From assembly GCF_016919245.1 (NCBI RefSeq), contig NZ_JAFEJA010000001.1, positions 6,039,501 through 6,103,500 of the forward strand: a DNA stretch of 64,000 bases, read 5' to 3'. Shown here piece by piece: positions 52,567-61,935 of the stretch; within the stretch, counting starts at the first letter, position 1; every line of letters starts with the position of its first letter. Made by a program: the position numbers and the translations under genes. Source of the stretch: Streptomyces zhihengii (GTDB lineage: Bacteria > Actinomycetota > Actinomycetes > Streptomycetales > Streptomycetaceae). The notes below the pieces were generated by a model that was given only the letters and a program-made list of their open reading frames with translations, was not told the origin of the DNA and did no database searches.

Positions 52567-54267
52567 GTGACAACGATCACCCCTGATCCCGGGAACCGCC
52601 CCGGGCCCCGCACCTCCTTTTCCCCCGGGCCGCCCGCGCCCGGTACGCTCACCGCCGTGCCACACGCTGATCAGCCCTCACCGCCCCAGCCCGCAGCCGA
52701 CCGCCCGGGAGCACCCCGCCCGGACCGGCCCCGCCCCACGGACCTCGGGGAGCTGGCGGCCCGGCTGGACGTGCCGGCCCCGGCCGGGGCCCCCGTCACG
52801 GGCATCACCCACGACTCCCGGGCGGTACGGCCCGGCGACGTGTACGCGGCCCTGCCCGGCGCCCGCTTCCACGGCGCCGACTTCGCGGCCCAGGCCGCCG
52901 ACCTCGGCGCCGCCGCGATCCTCACCGACCCGTCCGGCTCCGAACGCGCCGCCGCCACGGGCCTGCCCGTGCTCGTCGTCGACGACCCGCGCGGCCGGAT
53001 GGGCGAACTCGCCGCCGAGATCTACGGCCGGCCGGGCGCCGATCTGCTCCAGATCGGCATCACCGGCACCTCGGGCAAGACCACCACGGCCTATCTGGTC
53101 GAGGGCGGTCTGCGCGCCGCGGGCCGGGCCACCGGTCTGATCGGCACCGTCGAGATGCGGGTCGGCGACGACCGGATCAAGTCGGAGCGCACCACGCCCG
53201 AGGCCACCGACCTCCAGGCGCTGTTCGCCGTGATGCGCGAGCGGGGCGTCGACTCCGTCGCGATGGAGGTCTCCAGCCACGCACTGGTGCTCGGCCGGGT
53301 CGACGGCTGCGTCTTCGACGTCGCCGTCTTCAACAACCTCAGCCCGGAGCACATGGAGTTCCACTCCGGCATGGAGGACTACTTCCAGGCCAAGGCGCAG
53401 CTCTTCACCCCGCAGCGCAGCCGCGAGGGCGTCGTCAACCTCGACGACGAGTACGGCCGCCGGCTGGTCGGGGAGGCGACCGTACCGGTCACCACCTTCT
53501 CCGCCGAGGGCCACCCGGACGCCGACTGGCGTGCCGAGGGGGTCGAAGTCACCGCCATCGGCTCGACGTTCACCGTCGTCGGCCCCAAGGGCGAGCGGCT
53601 GCGCGCCGCGGCGCCCCTGCCCGGCCCGTTCAACGTCGCCAACACCCTCGCCGCGATCGCCACCCTCGCCGTGGCCGGGATCGACCCGCAGACCGCCGCC
53701 GACGGCGTCGCCGCCGTCCCCGGCGTACCGGGCCGCCTGGAGCGGGTGGACGCCGGACAGCCCTATCTGGCCGTCGTCGACTACGCGCACAAGACGGACG
53801 CCGTCGAATCGGTCCTGCGCTCCCTGCGCAAGGTGACCGAGGGCAGGCTGCACATCGTCCTCGGCTGCGGCGGGGACCGGGACGTCACCAAACGCCGGCC
53901 GATGGGCGCCGCCGCCGCGCGCCTGGCCGACACCGCCGTCCTGACCTCCGACAACCCCCGCTCCGAGGACCCGCTCGCGATCCTCGCCACCATGCTCGCG
54001 GGCGCCGCCGAGGTGCCCGCGTACGAGCGCGGCGACGTCCTGGTCTTCGAGGAGCGCGCCGCCGCCATCGCCGCGGCCGTCGCCCGCGCCGGGGCCGGGG
54101 ACACCGTCCTCGTCGCCGGCAAGGGCCACGAGCAGGGACAGGACATCGCCGGAGTGGTCCGCCCGTTCGACGACCGCCAGGTGCTGCGCGCGGCGATCGA
54201 GGACTCCGCCGCGCACCGGGACGCGTCGCCGGACCGCCCCGCCGGAAACGAGAACAGTCAGGGATGA
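52567..54267 (+). CDS. murE: UDP-MurNAc-tripeptide synthetase MurE
   Basis: A 566-residue ligase that adds diaminopimelate to UDP-MurNAc-L-Ala-D-Glu. The P-loop is GITGTSGKTTTAYL, the carbamylated Lys region follows in ESVLRSLRKV, and the DAP-selecting motif is SDNPRSEDP. The GTG at 52567 has an excellent AGGAGGA site 6 nt upstream. It gives a ~60-residue Pro/Arg-rich N-terminal extension. A second GTG at 52657 has TACGCT (52644-52649) 7 nt before it and could be a separate, leaderless, shorter product (536 residues). Confidence 0.94.
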   Translation: MTTITPDPGNRPGPRTSFSPGPPAPGTLTAVPHADQPSPPQPAADRPGAPRPDRPRPTDLGELAARLDVPAPAGAPVTGITHDSRAVRPGDVYAALPGARFHGADFAAQAADLGAAAILTDPSGSERAAATGLPVLVVDDPRGRMGELAAEIYGRPGADLLQIGITGTSGKTTTAYLVEGGLRAAGRATGLIGTVEMRVGDDRIKSERTTPEATDLQALFAVMRERGVDSVAMEVSSHALVLGRVDGCVFDVAVFNNLSPEHMEFHSGMEDYFQAKAQLFTPQRSREGVVNLDDEYGRRLVGEATVPVTTFSAEGHPDADWRAEGVEVTAIGSTFTVVGPKGERLRAAAPLPGPFNVANTLAAIATLAVAGIDPQTAADGVAAVPGVPGRLERVDAGQPYLAVVDYAHKTDAVESVLRSLRKVTEGRLHIVLGCGGDRDVTKRRPMGAAAARLADTAVLTSDNPRSEDPLAILATMLAGAAEVPAYERGDVLVFEERAAAIAAAVARAGAGDTVLVAGKGHEQGQDIAGVVRPFDDRQVLRAAIEDSAAHRDASPDRPAGNENSQG

Positions 54268-54271
54268 CCCA

Positions 54272-55690
54272 GTGATCGCCCTCTCACTCGCCGAGATCGC
54301 CGAAATCGTCGGCGGGAAGACGCACGACATACCGGATCCGGCCATTCTCGTCACCGGTTCCGTCGTCATCGACTCCCGTGCCGTCGAGCCCGGAAGCCTC
54401 TTCGCCGCCTTCAGCGGCGAGAAGGCGGACGGCCACGACTTCGCCGAACGCGCCGTCGCACAGGGCGCGGTCGCCGTGCTGGCCGCCCGCCCCGTCCCCG
54501 CGCCCGCGATCGTCGTCGACGACGTCCAGGCCGCGCTCGGCCGCCTCGCGCGGGCCGTGGTGGAGCGCCTGGGCACCCAGGTCGTCGCGCTGACCGGCTC
54601 GGCGGGCAAGACCAGCACCAAGGACCTCGTGGCCCAGGTGCTGCGGCGCAAGGCGCCGACCGTCTTCACCCCGGGCTCGCTCAACAACGAGATCGGGCTG
54701 CCGCTCACCGCCCTCACCGCCACGGCCGAGACCGAGCATCTCGTGCTGGAGATGGGGGCGCGCGGAATCGGCCACATCCGGTACCTCACCGGACTGACCC
54801 CGCCGCGGATCGGCCTGGTCCTCAACGTGGGCACCGCGCACATCGGCGAGTTCGGCGGACGCGAGCAGATCGCCGTCGCCAAGGGCGAACTGGTCGAGTC
54901 CCTGCCCCCGGCCGAGGAGGGCGGCATCGCCGTGCTCAACGCCGACGATCCGCTCGTGCGCGCCATGTCCACCCGTACCCGGGCCCGGGTCGTCCTCTTC
55001 GGAGAGGCCGCCGACGCCGCCGTACGTGCCGAGAATGTCCGGCTCACGGAGCACGGACAGCCCTCCTTCACGCTCCACACACCCACCGGGTGCAGTGACG
55101 TGACCATGCGGCTGTACGGTGAGCACCACGTGTCGAACGCGCTCGCCGCGGCCGCCGTCGCCCATGAGCTGGGCATGCCCGTGGACGAGATCGCCAGCGC
55201 GCTCTCGGAGGCGGGCTCCCTCTCCCGCTGGCGTATGGAGGTCACCGAGCGTCCGGACGGCGTGACGATCGTCAACGACGCCTACAACGCGAACCCCGAG
55301 TCCATGCGCGCCGCGCTGCGTGCGCTGGCCGCCATGGGCGAGGCAGCACGGGCCAAGGGGGGCCGTACGTGGGCGGTGCTCGGCATGATGGCCGAGCTCG
55401 GGGACGAGGCGCTCGCCGAGCACGACGCGGTCGGACGGCTCGCCGTCCGGCTCAATGTCGGCAAGCTCGTCGCGGTCGGGGGCAGGGAAGCGTCCTGGTT
55501 GCAACTGGGCGCATACAACGAGGGTTCGTGGGGTGAGGAGTCGGTGCACGTGTCCGACGCGCAGGCGGCGGTCGACCTGTTGCGCAGTGAGCTGCGCCCG
55601 GGTGACGTCGTGCTGGTGAAGGCGTCCAGGTCGGTGGGCCTGGAGAAGGTCGCCGAGGCGCTGCTCGAGGGTGAGGGTGCCGTCCGATGA
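54272..55690 (+). CDS. murF: UDP-MurNAc-pentapeptide synthetase MurF
   Basis: A 472-residue ligase that attaches D-Ala-D-Ala to UDP-MurNAc-tripeptide. P-loop [15 protein letters not shown], the [11 protein letters not shown] segment, [13 protein letters not shown], and [18 protein letters not shown] are typical of MurF. GTG start at 54272, 4 nt after the murE stop; its stop overlaps the mraY start by 4 nt. The last step of cytoplasmic UDP-MurNAc-pentapeptide synthesis. Confidence 0.95.
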   Translation: MIALSLAEIAEIVGGKTHDIPDPAILVTGSVVIDSRAVEPGSLFAAFSGEKADGHDFAERAVAQGAVAVLAARPVPAPAIVVDDVQAALGRLARAVVERLGTQVVALTGSAGKTSTKDLVAQVLRRKAPTVFTPGSLNNEIGLPLTALTATAETEHLVLEMGARGIGHIRYLTGLTPPRIGLVLNVGTAHIGEFGGREQIAVAKGELVESLPPAEEGGIAVLNADDPLVRAMSTRTRARVVLFGEAADAAVRAENVRLTEHGQPSFTLHTPTGCSDVTMRLYGEHHVSNALAAAAVAHELGMPVDEIASALSEAGSLSRWRMEVTERPDGVTIVNDAYNANPESMRAALRALAAMGEAARAKGGRTWAVLGMMAELGDEALAEHDAVGRLAVRLNVGKLVAVGGREASWLQLGAYNEGSWGEESVHVSDAQAAVDLLRSELRPGDVVLVKASRSVGLEKVAEALLEGEGAVR

Positions 55691-56757
55691 GGCAGATCCT
55701 GTTCGCGGGAGCCATCGGTCTGTTCCTGACCCTGATCGGGACCCCGCTGCTGATCAAGCTGCTGGCCCGCAAGGGATACGGCCAGTTCATCCGCGACGAC
55801 GGCCCGCGTACGCACGGCAGCAAGAAGGGGACGCCCACCATGGGCGGCATCTCCTTCATCCTCGCCACGCTCATCGCGTACGCCCTCGCCAAGGTGATCA
55901 CGGGTGAGGACCCGACGTTCTCGGGCGTCCTGGTCCTCTTCCTGATGGCCGGCATGGGCCTCGTCGGCTTCCTCGACGACTACATCAAGATCGTCAAGCA
56001 GCGGTCGCTCGGCCTGCGGGCCAAGGCGAAGATGGCGGGACAGCTCATCGTCGGCATCGCCTTCGCGGTGCTGTCCCTCCAGTTCGCCGACAAGCGCGGC
56101 AACACCCCGGCCTCCACCAAGCTGTCGTTCATCACGGACTTCGGCTGGTCCATCGGCCCGGTGCTGTTCGTCATCTGGGCGCTGTTCATGATTCTCGCCA
56201 TGTCCAACGGCGTGAACCTGACGGACGGCCTCGACGGTCTCGCCACCGGCGCCTCGGTGATGGTCTTCGGCGCCTACACCTTCATCGGGCTGTGGCAGTT
56301 CCAGGAGTCCTGCGCCAACGCGATGACCCTGACCAATCCCAACGCCTGTTTCGAGGTGAGGGATCCACTCGACCTCGCGGTCGTCGCCTCCGCCCTGATG
56401 GGCGCCTGCTTCGGCTTCCTGTGGTGGAACACCTCGCCCGCCAAGATCTTCATGGGCGACACCGGTTCGCTGGCGCTCGGCGGCGCGCTCGCGGGTCTCG
56501 CGATCTGCTCGCGCACCGAGTTCCTGCTCGCGCTGCTCGGCGGACTGTTCGTCCTCATCACCATGTCCGTGGTGATCCAGGTCGGTTCCTTCCGGATGAC
56601 CGGCAAGCGTGTCTTCAGGATGGCGCCGCTCCAGCACCACTTCGAACTCAAGGGGTGGTCCGAAGTCCTTGTGGTGGTCCGCTTCTGGATCATCCAGGGC
56701 ATGTGCGTCATCGTGGGTCTGGGCCTCTTCTACGCGGGATGGGCAGCCGACAAGTGA
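55687..56757 (+). CDS. mraY: Phospho-MurNAc-pentapeptide translocase MraY
   Basis: A 356-residue membrane enzyme with ten helices that makes lipid I from UDP-MurNAc-pentapeptide and undecaprenyl phosphate. Motifs: [12 protein letters not shown] (site for substrate), FLDDYIK (Asp pair), [10 protein letters not shown] and [14 protein letters not shown], then [14 protein letters not shown]. Start overlaps murF (ATGA); stop overlaps the murD GTG (GTGA). Confidence 0.97.
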   Translation: MRQILFAGAIGLFLTLIGTPLLIKLLARKGYGQFIRDDGPRTHGSKKGTPTMGGISFILATLIAYALAKVITGEDPTFSGVLVLFLMAGMGLVGFLDDYIKIVKQRSLGLRAKAKMAGQLIVGIAFAVLSLQFADKRGNTPASTKLSFITDFGWSIGPVLFVIWALFMILAMSNGVNLTDGLDGLATGASVMVFGAYTFIGLWQFQESCANAMTLTNPNACFEVRDPLDLAVVASALMGACFGFLWWNTSPAKIFMGDTGSLALGGALAGLAICSRTEFLLALLGGLFVLITMSVVIQVGSFRMTGKRVFRMAPLQHHFELKGWSEVLVVVRFWIIQGMCVIVGLGLFYAGWAADK

Positions 56758-58166
56758 GCGACTGGCAGGGCAGGAAGATCACCGTCGCCGGCCTCGGCGT
56801 GAGCGGCGTCAGCGCCGCGCGCGCCCTGGCCGGGCTCGGCGCGCGGGTGACCGTCGTCGACGGCGGCGACGGGGACGCGCACCGGGCCCGTGCGGCCGAA
56901 CTGGCCCCTCTGGGCATCGCGGTGCGCCTCGGCGACGCCGAGACGCTGCCCGAGGGCACGGACCTGGTGGTCACCTCGCCCGGCTGGAAACCCTCCAGCC
57001 CGCTGTTCGCCGCCGCCGCGGCCGCCGGTGTGGACGTCGTCGGCGATGTCGAGATCGCCTGGCGGCTGCGCGGCCCGGACGCGCCGCCCTGGCTCGCGGT
57101 CACCGGCACCAACGGCAAGACCACCACGACCCGGATGCTCGCCTCGATCCTGACGGCGGCGGGCCTGCGGACGGCGGCCATCGGCAACATCGGCACGCCG
57201 ATCGTCGACGTCGTCACCGGGGACGAGCCGTACGACGTCCTCGCGGTCGAACTCTCCAGCTACCAGCTCCACTGGGCACCGTCCCTGCGGGCCCACTCCG
57301 CGGCCGTGCTCAACCTCGCCCCGGACCACCTCGACTGGCACGGCTCCATGGAGGCGTACGCCGCCGACAAGGGCCGCGTCTACGAGGGCAACACCGTCGC
57401 CTGCGTCTACAACGCGGCCGACAAGGCCACCGAGGACCTGGTGCGCGAGGCGGACGTGGAGGAGGGCTGCCGGGCGATCGGCTTCACCCTCGGCACGCCC
57501 GGCCCCTCCCAACTCGGCGTCGTCGACGGGATCCTGGTCGACCGCGCCTTCACGCCCGACCGGCACAAGCAGGCGCAGGAGCTCGCCGAGGTCGGCGACG
57601 TCGACCCGCCGGCGCCGCACAACATCGCCAACGCCCTGGCGGCCGCCGCGCTGGCCCGCGCCTTCGGCGTCCCGCCCGCCGCGGTCCGCGACGGGCTGCG
57701 CGCCTTCCGGCCCGACGCCCACCGGATCGAACACGTCGCGGACGTCGCCGGGGTGGCGTGGATCGACGACTCCAAGGCCACCAACACCCACGCCGCGCAG
57801 GCGTCGCTGGCCGCCTACGACCCGATCGTCTGGATCGCGGGCGGACTCGCCAAGGGGGCCGCGTTCGACGAGCTCGTCGCGGCGTCCGCGGGGCGGCTGC
57901 GGGGCGCGGTGCTCATCGGCGCGGACCGCGAGCTGATCCGCGAGGCCCTCGCGCGACACGCCCCCGAGGTCCCGGTGGTCGACCTCGACCGGACCGACAC
58001 TGGGGCGATGTCCGCGGCGGTCGCCGAGGCGGCGGCCCTCGCCCGGCCGGGCGACACGGTCCTGCTGGCCCCGGCCTGCGCCTCGATGGACATGTTCACC
58101 GACTACAACAAGCGGGGCGAGGCGTTCGCGGAAGCGGTCCGCGCACTCGCCGCCGAGCGCGGCTGA
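56754..58166 (+). CDS. murD: UDP-MurNAc-L-Ala:D-Glu ligase MurD
   Basis: A 470-residue ligase that adds D-glutamate. The N-terminal Rossmann loop is [17 protein letters not shown], the P-loop is [13 protein letters not shown], and the C-terminus has [12 protein letters not shown] and [13 protein letters not shown] start at 56754 overlaps the mraY stop (GTGA). The intergenic gap to ftsW is 50 nt if the ATG at 58217 is used, 168 nt if the TTG at 58335 is used. Confidence 0.96.
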   Translation: MSDWQGRKITVAGLGVSGVSAARALAGLGARVTVVDGGDGDAHRARAAELAPLGIAVRLGDAETLPEGTDLVVTSPGWKPSSPLFAAAAAAGVDVVGDVEIAWRLRGPDAPPWLAVTGTNGKTTTTRMLASILTAAGLRTAAIGNIGTPIVDVVTGDEPYDVLAVELSSYQLHWAPSLRAHSAAVLNLAPDHLDWHGSMEAYAADKGRVYEGNTVACVYNAADKATEDLVREADVEEGCRAIGFTLGTPGPSQLGVVDGILVDRAFTPDRHKQAQELAEVGDVDPPAPHNIANALAAAALARAFGVPPAAVRDGLRAFRPDAHRIEHVADVAGVAWIDDSKATNTHAAQASLAAYDPIVWIAGGLAKGAAFDELVAASAGRLRGAVLIGADRELIREALARHAPEVPVVDLDRTDTGAMSAAVAEAAALARPGDTVLLAPACASMDMFTDYNKRGEAFAEAVRALAAERG

Positions 58167-58216
58167 CAGCCACCGGGTCCGGCTGGCGCCGGGCACGACT
58201 GGAGGGGACAGCACCG

Positions 58217-58286
58217 ATGCCGCCCACCCCCCCCCCCCCCACCCCCCCCCCCCCCCCCCCCCCCGCGCGCCCCCCCCCCCCCCCCC
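58217..58286 (+). repeat. Poly-C tract across the expected ftsW start
   Basis: After ATG (58217-58219) and CCGCCCA come C14 (58227-58240), A, C23 (58242-58264), GCGCG, and C17 (58270-58286). The ATG has a perfect ribosome site (GGAGGGGA, 8 nt away) but is one base out of frame with the ftsW reading frame downstream, which stays open from 58167. Confidence 0.95.
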
Positions 58287-59723
58287 GCGGCCGCGGCGCG
58301 CCTCGCGGGGGCCGCACGGCGCCCCGGCGGGGTCTTGACGGGCCTGCGCGCCCCCGTAGCGGCGGGCGCACCCGCGTACGCCGGTGCGGGCCTGGCGCTG
58401 CGCAGCGGCGCCGGAGCGCGGGACGTCGCGCGTCCCAGCGCGCCGCGGGGCGGCGCGGGGGCGTCACCGGGCGGCGGGCCGGGCGGCCCCGGAGGCCCGC
58501 GGCGGCTGTTCGAGCAGGCGCGGCGCGCCTGGGACCGGCCGCTGACCGCGTACTACCTCATCCTCGGCAGCAGCCTGCTGATCACCGTGCTGGGCCTCGT
58601 CATGGTCTACTCCGCGTCGATGATCCAGGCGCTGGAGTACTCGCTGCCCGCCGCCTACTTCTTCCGCAAGCAGTTCCTCGCCGCCGCGATCGGCGCCGTG
58701 CTGCTCCTCCTGGCCTCCCGGATGCCCGTGCGGCTGCACCGCGCCCTGTCGTACCCGCTGCTCATGGGCGCGGTGTTCCTGATGGCGCTCGTGCAGGTGC
58801 CCGGGATAGGGCACGCGGTGAACGGCAACCAGAACTGGCTCTACCTCGGCGGCCCGTTCCAGCTCCAGCCCAGTGAGTTCGGCAAGCTCGCGCTGATCCT
58901 CTGGGGCGCCGACCTGCTCGCCCGCAAGCAGGACAGGCGGCTGCTGACGCAGTGGAAGCACCTGCTGGTGCCGCTGGTCCCGGTGGCCTTCCTGCTCCTC
59001 GGCCTGATCATGCTCGGCGGGGACATGGGCACGGCGATCATCCTCACCGCGATCCTCTTCGGCCTGCTGTGGCTGGCCGGCGCGCCCACCCGGCTGTTCG
59101 CCGGGGTGCTGGGCATCGCCGTCGCGGTCGGTCTGCTGCTGATCAGGACCAGCGAGAACCGGATGTCCCGGCTGGAGTGCATCGGCGCGACCGACCTCGG
59201 ACCCCAGGGCGAGTGCTGGCAGGCCGTGCACGGCATCTATGCTCTGGCCTCTGGCGGATGGTTCGGTTCCGGTCTCGGTGCGAGTGTGGAAAAATGGGGC
59301 CAACTGCCCGAACCGCACACCGATTTCATCTTCGCCGTCACCGGTGAGGAACTGGGCCTGGCGGGCACACTGTCGGTGCTCGCCCTGTTCGCGGCTCTAG
59401 GCTATGCGGGTATCCGCGTTGCCGGACGCACGGAGGACCCCTTCGTGAGGTACGCAGCCGGAGGCGTGACCACCTGGATCACGGCGCAGGCCGTGGTCAA
59501 CATCGGTGCGGTGCTAGGCCTGCTGCCGATCGCCGGAGTCCCGCTTCCGCTGTTCTCCTACGGCGGGTCGGCCCTGCTGCCGACGATGTTCGCCGTGGGG
59601 CTGCTGATCGCGTTCGCGCGGCAGGACCCCGCCGCGAAGGCGGCCCTGGCCGCGCGGAGGCCCGGGGTGAGATGGAAGTCGATGAGACGGCGCGTGAAGA
59701 AGCGTCCGTCCGGAGAGCGGTGA
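58217..59723 (+). CDS. ftsW: Division peptidoglycan glycosyltransferase FtsW (start region frameshifted)
   Basis: A SEDS-family membrane glycosyltransferase, partner of FtsI. The conserved part runs from PLTAYYLILGSSLLITVLGL with about ten helices. Key motifs: GNQNWLYLGG-FQLQPSEFGKLAL, catalytic Asp in LIMLGGDMGTAII, and PLPLFSYGGSALL. The apparent start is the ATG at 58217 (good ribosome site), but the poly-C tract leaves it one base out of frame. Within the open frame the first usable start is a TTG at 58335, with no ribosome site, giving 462 residues. The N-terminal ~55 residues in either case are Gly/Ala/Pro/Arg-rich. Coordinates assume a corrected frame. Confidence 0.85.
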
Positions 59724-59729
59724 ATTTCG

Positions 59730-60824
59730 GTGCATGTCGTACTCGCCGGTGGGGGGACCGCCGGCCACATCGAGCCCGCGCTCGCCCTCGCGGACGCCCT
59801 GCGCAGGCAGGACCCGACCGTGGGCATCACGGCCCTGGGCACGGAGCGCGGACTGGAGACCAGGCTCGTACCCGAGCGCGGTTACGAGCTGGCGCTCATC
59901 CCCGCGGTCCCGCTGCCCCGCAAGCCCACCCCCGAGCTGATCACCGTCCCGGGGCGGCTGCGCGGCACCATCAAGGCGGCCGAGCAGATCCTGGAGCGCA
60001 CCAAGGCGGACTGCGTCGTCGGCTTCGGCGGCTACGTCGCCCTGCCGGGCTACCTGGCGGCCAAGCGCCTCGGCGTGCCGATCGTCGTCCACGAGGCCAA
60101 CGCCCGCCCCGGCCTCGCCAACAAGATCGGCTCCCGCTACGCGGCCGGCGTGGCCGTCGCCACGCCCGACAGCAAGCTGCGCAACTCCCGCTACATCGGC
60201 ATCCCGTTGCGCCACTCGATCGCGACCCTCGACCGCGCCCGGATGCGCCCCGAGGCCCGTGCGGCGTTCGGCCTGGACCCCAACCTGCCGACCCTGCTGG
60301 TGTCCGGCGGCTCGCAGGGCGCCCGCCGGCTCAACGAGGTCGTCCAGCAGATCGCGCCGGTCCTCCAGCGCTCCGGCATCCAGATCCTCCACGCGGTCGG
60401 CCCGAAGAACGAGGTGCCGCGCGTGGACAACATGCCCGGGATGCCGCCCTATGTGCCGGTACCGTACGTGGACCGGATGGACCTCGCGTACGCCGCGGCC
60501 GACATGATGCTCTGCCGCGCGGGCGCGATGACCGTCGCCGAACTCTCCGCCGTCGGACTGCCCGCCGCCTACGTCCCGCTGCCGATCGGCAACGGCGAAC
60601 AGCGGCTCAACGCCCAGCCGGTGGTCAAGGCGGGCGGCGGCCTGCTGGTGGACGACGCCGAGCTGACCCCCGAGTGGGTCCACGGCAACGTCCTTCCCGT
60701 GCTGGCCGATCCGCACCGGTTGTACGAGATGTCGCGCGCGGCCGCGGAGTTCGGCCGCCGGGACGCCGACGACCTCCTCGTCGGCATGGTGTACGAGGCG
60801 ATTGCGGCACGCCGCCAGGCGTGA
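59730..60824 (+). CDS. murG: UDP-GlcNAc transferase MurG
   Basis: A 364-residue peripheral glycosyltransferase that converts lipid I to lipid II. The N-terminal glycine loop is VLAGGGTAGHIEPAL, followed by VGFGGYVALPG and HEANARPGLANKI; the C-terminal domain has LVSGGSQGARRLNE and CRAGAMTVAELSAVGLPA. GTG start at 59730, 6 nt after the ftsW stop. MurC, which follows murG in many actinobacteria, is absent. Confidence 0.97.
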   Translation: MHVVLAGGGTAGHIEPALALADALRRQDPTVGITALGTERGLETRLVPERGYELALIPAVPLPRKPTPELITVPGRLRGTIKAAEQILERTKADCVVGFGGYVALPGYLAAKRLGVPIVVHEANARPGLANKIGSRYAAGVAVATPDSKLRNSRYIGIPLRHSIATLDRARMRPEARAAFGLDPNLPTLLVSGGSQGARRLNEVVQQIAPVLQRSGIQILHAVGPKNEVPRVDNMPGMPPYVPVPYVDRMDLAYAAADMMLCRAGAMTVAELSAVGLPAAYVPLPIGNGEQRLNAQPVVKAGGGLLVDDAELTPEWVHGNVLPVLADPHRLYEMSRAAAEFGRRDADDLLVGMVYEAIAARRQA

Positions 60825-60837
60825 GAAGGCAGGGAGC

Positions 60838-61650
60838 GTGGCCGGACCGACCACCGCCGAGCGCGGTGCTGACACCCCTCCCGACGGGTCGACCGGACCC
60901 GCCGGGCCGTCCGGCCCGTCCGGCCAGGACCCCGCCGTCCGGCGGCGGCTGCTCGTCCGGCGCGCGCTGATCGGGCTCGCCGCCGCCGCGCTCCTCGCCG
61001 CCGGCCTCCTGTGGGTCCTCTACGGCTCCTCGTGGCTGCGCACCGAGGAGGTGCGGGCGACGGGCACCGGGGTGCTCACCGCCCGCCAGGTCGAGGAGGT
61101 GGCGGCGGTCCCGGTCGGCGAGCCGATGGTCTCCGTCGACACCGACGCCGTCGAGGCACGGCTGCTCGCCGGGCTGCCGCGCATCGCCTCCGTCGAGGCC
61201 GTCCGGTCCTGGCCGGGCACCATCGAGCTGAAGGTCACCGAGCGCGTCCCGGTCCTGCTGCTGGAGAAGGGCGCCCGGTTCGCCGAAGTCGACGCGGAGG
61301 GTGTGCAGTTCGCCACGGTGGACAAGGCGCCCCGGGGCGTCCCCCTGGTGCGCCTCGACCTCGCCGGATCGCCCGGCGCCGCACGGTTCACGGCCGGCCG
61401 GCTGCTCGCCGAGGCGGTGACCGTGCGGGGCGATCTGCCCGCCCGGGTCGTCCGCGAGACGACCGCGCTGGAAGTGCGGTCCTACGACGACATCTCGCTG
61501 CGGCTGACGGGGGACCGGCGGGTGCTGTGGGGGAGTTCCGAGCACGGCGCGGCGAAGGCTCGCACACTCGGAGCGCTGATGAAAGCGTCTCCCGGTGCGC
61601 GTCAGTTCGATGTGAGCGCCCCCACCGCCCCTGCCGTGGCGGGGAGTTGA
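60838..61650 (+). CDS. ftsQ: Cell division protein FtsQ (DivIB)
   Basis: A 270-residue bitopic division protein. A ~35-residue cytoplasmic tail and one membrane helix (~residues 43-63, ALIGLAAAALLAAGLLWVLY) are followed by a POTRA domain (LRTEEVRATGTGVLTARQVEEV to VTERVPVLL) and a beta domain. The GTG at 60838 gives MAGPTTAERG, the N-terminus I recall for S. coelicolor FtsQ. A TTG at 60802 is less likely. 13 nt separate it from murG. ftsZ follows after 285 nt. Confidence 0.94.
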   Translation: MAGPTTAERGADTPPDGSTGPAGPSGPSGQDPAVRRRLLVRRALIGLAAAALLAAGLLWVLYGSSWLRTEEVRATGTGVLTARQVEEVAAVPVGEPMVSVDTDAVEARLLAGLPRIASVEAVRSWPGTIELKVTERVPVLLLEKGARFAEVDAEGVQFATVDKAPRGVPLVRLDLAGSPGAARFTAGRLLAEAVTVRGDLPARVVRETTALEVRSYDDISLRLTGDRRVLWGSSEHGAAKARTLGALMKASPGARQFDVSAPTAPAVAGS

Positions 61651-61935
61651 CGCGCATCTGCCCAGGCCAGCACCCTGGTTGGGCATCGCGAGGCGTGATC
61701 ACATAGGGTGAAAAGAAAAACGGGAGGTTCGGCGTGTTCGTTGAACGGGCGCCTCGTGTCGACTTAGTGTCCTGTTCGGAAGAGTCCAGGGAACAGACAC
61801 ACTGATAACCCTAAACTTCACCGTTAGGGTTCGGGTCGGCAGCCGGGCTGGTCGGGCCGTCCCCATTCGACATCAGTCGTCGCACCGCGGTCCCGCGAGG
61901 CGTCGACACGTAACTCGAGGCGAGAGGCCTTCGAC
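61651..61935 (+). promoter_or_regulatory. ftsZ promoter region
   Basis: Best promoter: TTGAAC (61741-61746), an 18-bp spacer, TAGTGT (61765-61770). A second -10-like TAGGGT is at 61704-61709, and TAAACT is at 61812-61817. WhiA-type GACAC motifs occur at 61756-61760 and 61767-61771 (both as GTGTC) and at 61796-61800. An 8-bp inverted repeat AACCCTAA/TTAGGGTT lies at 61807-61831. Several developmentally regulated ftsZ promoters are known in S. coelicolor. Confidence 0.7.

Noticed and set aside
56609..58876. Long rightward frame running through murD into the ftsW start region
   Set aside because: Overlaps murD in another frame. Its only interest is that it contains the ATG at 58217, which supports the frameshift finding for ftsW.
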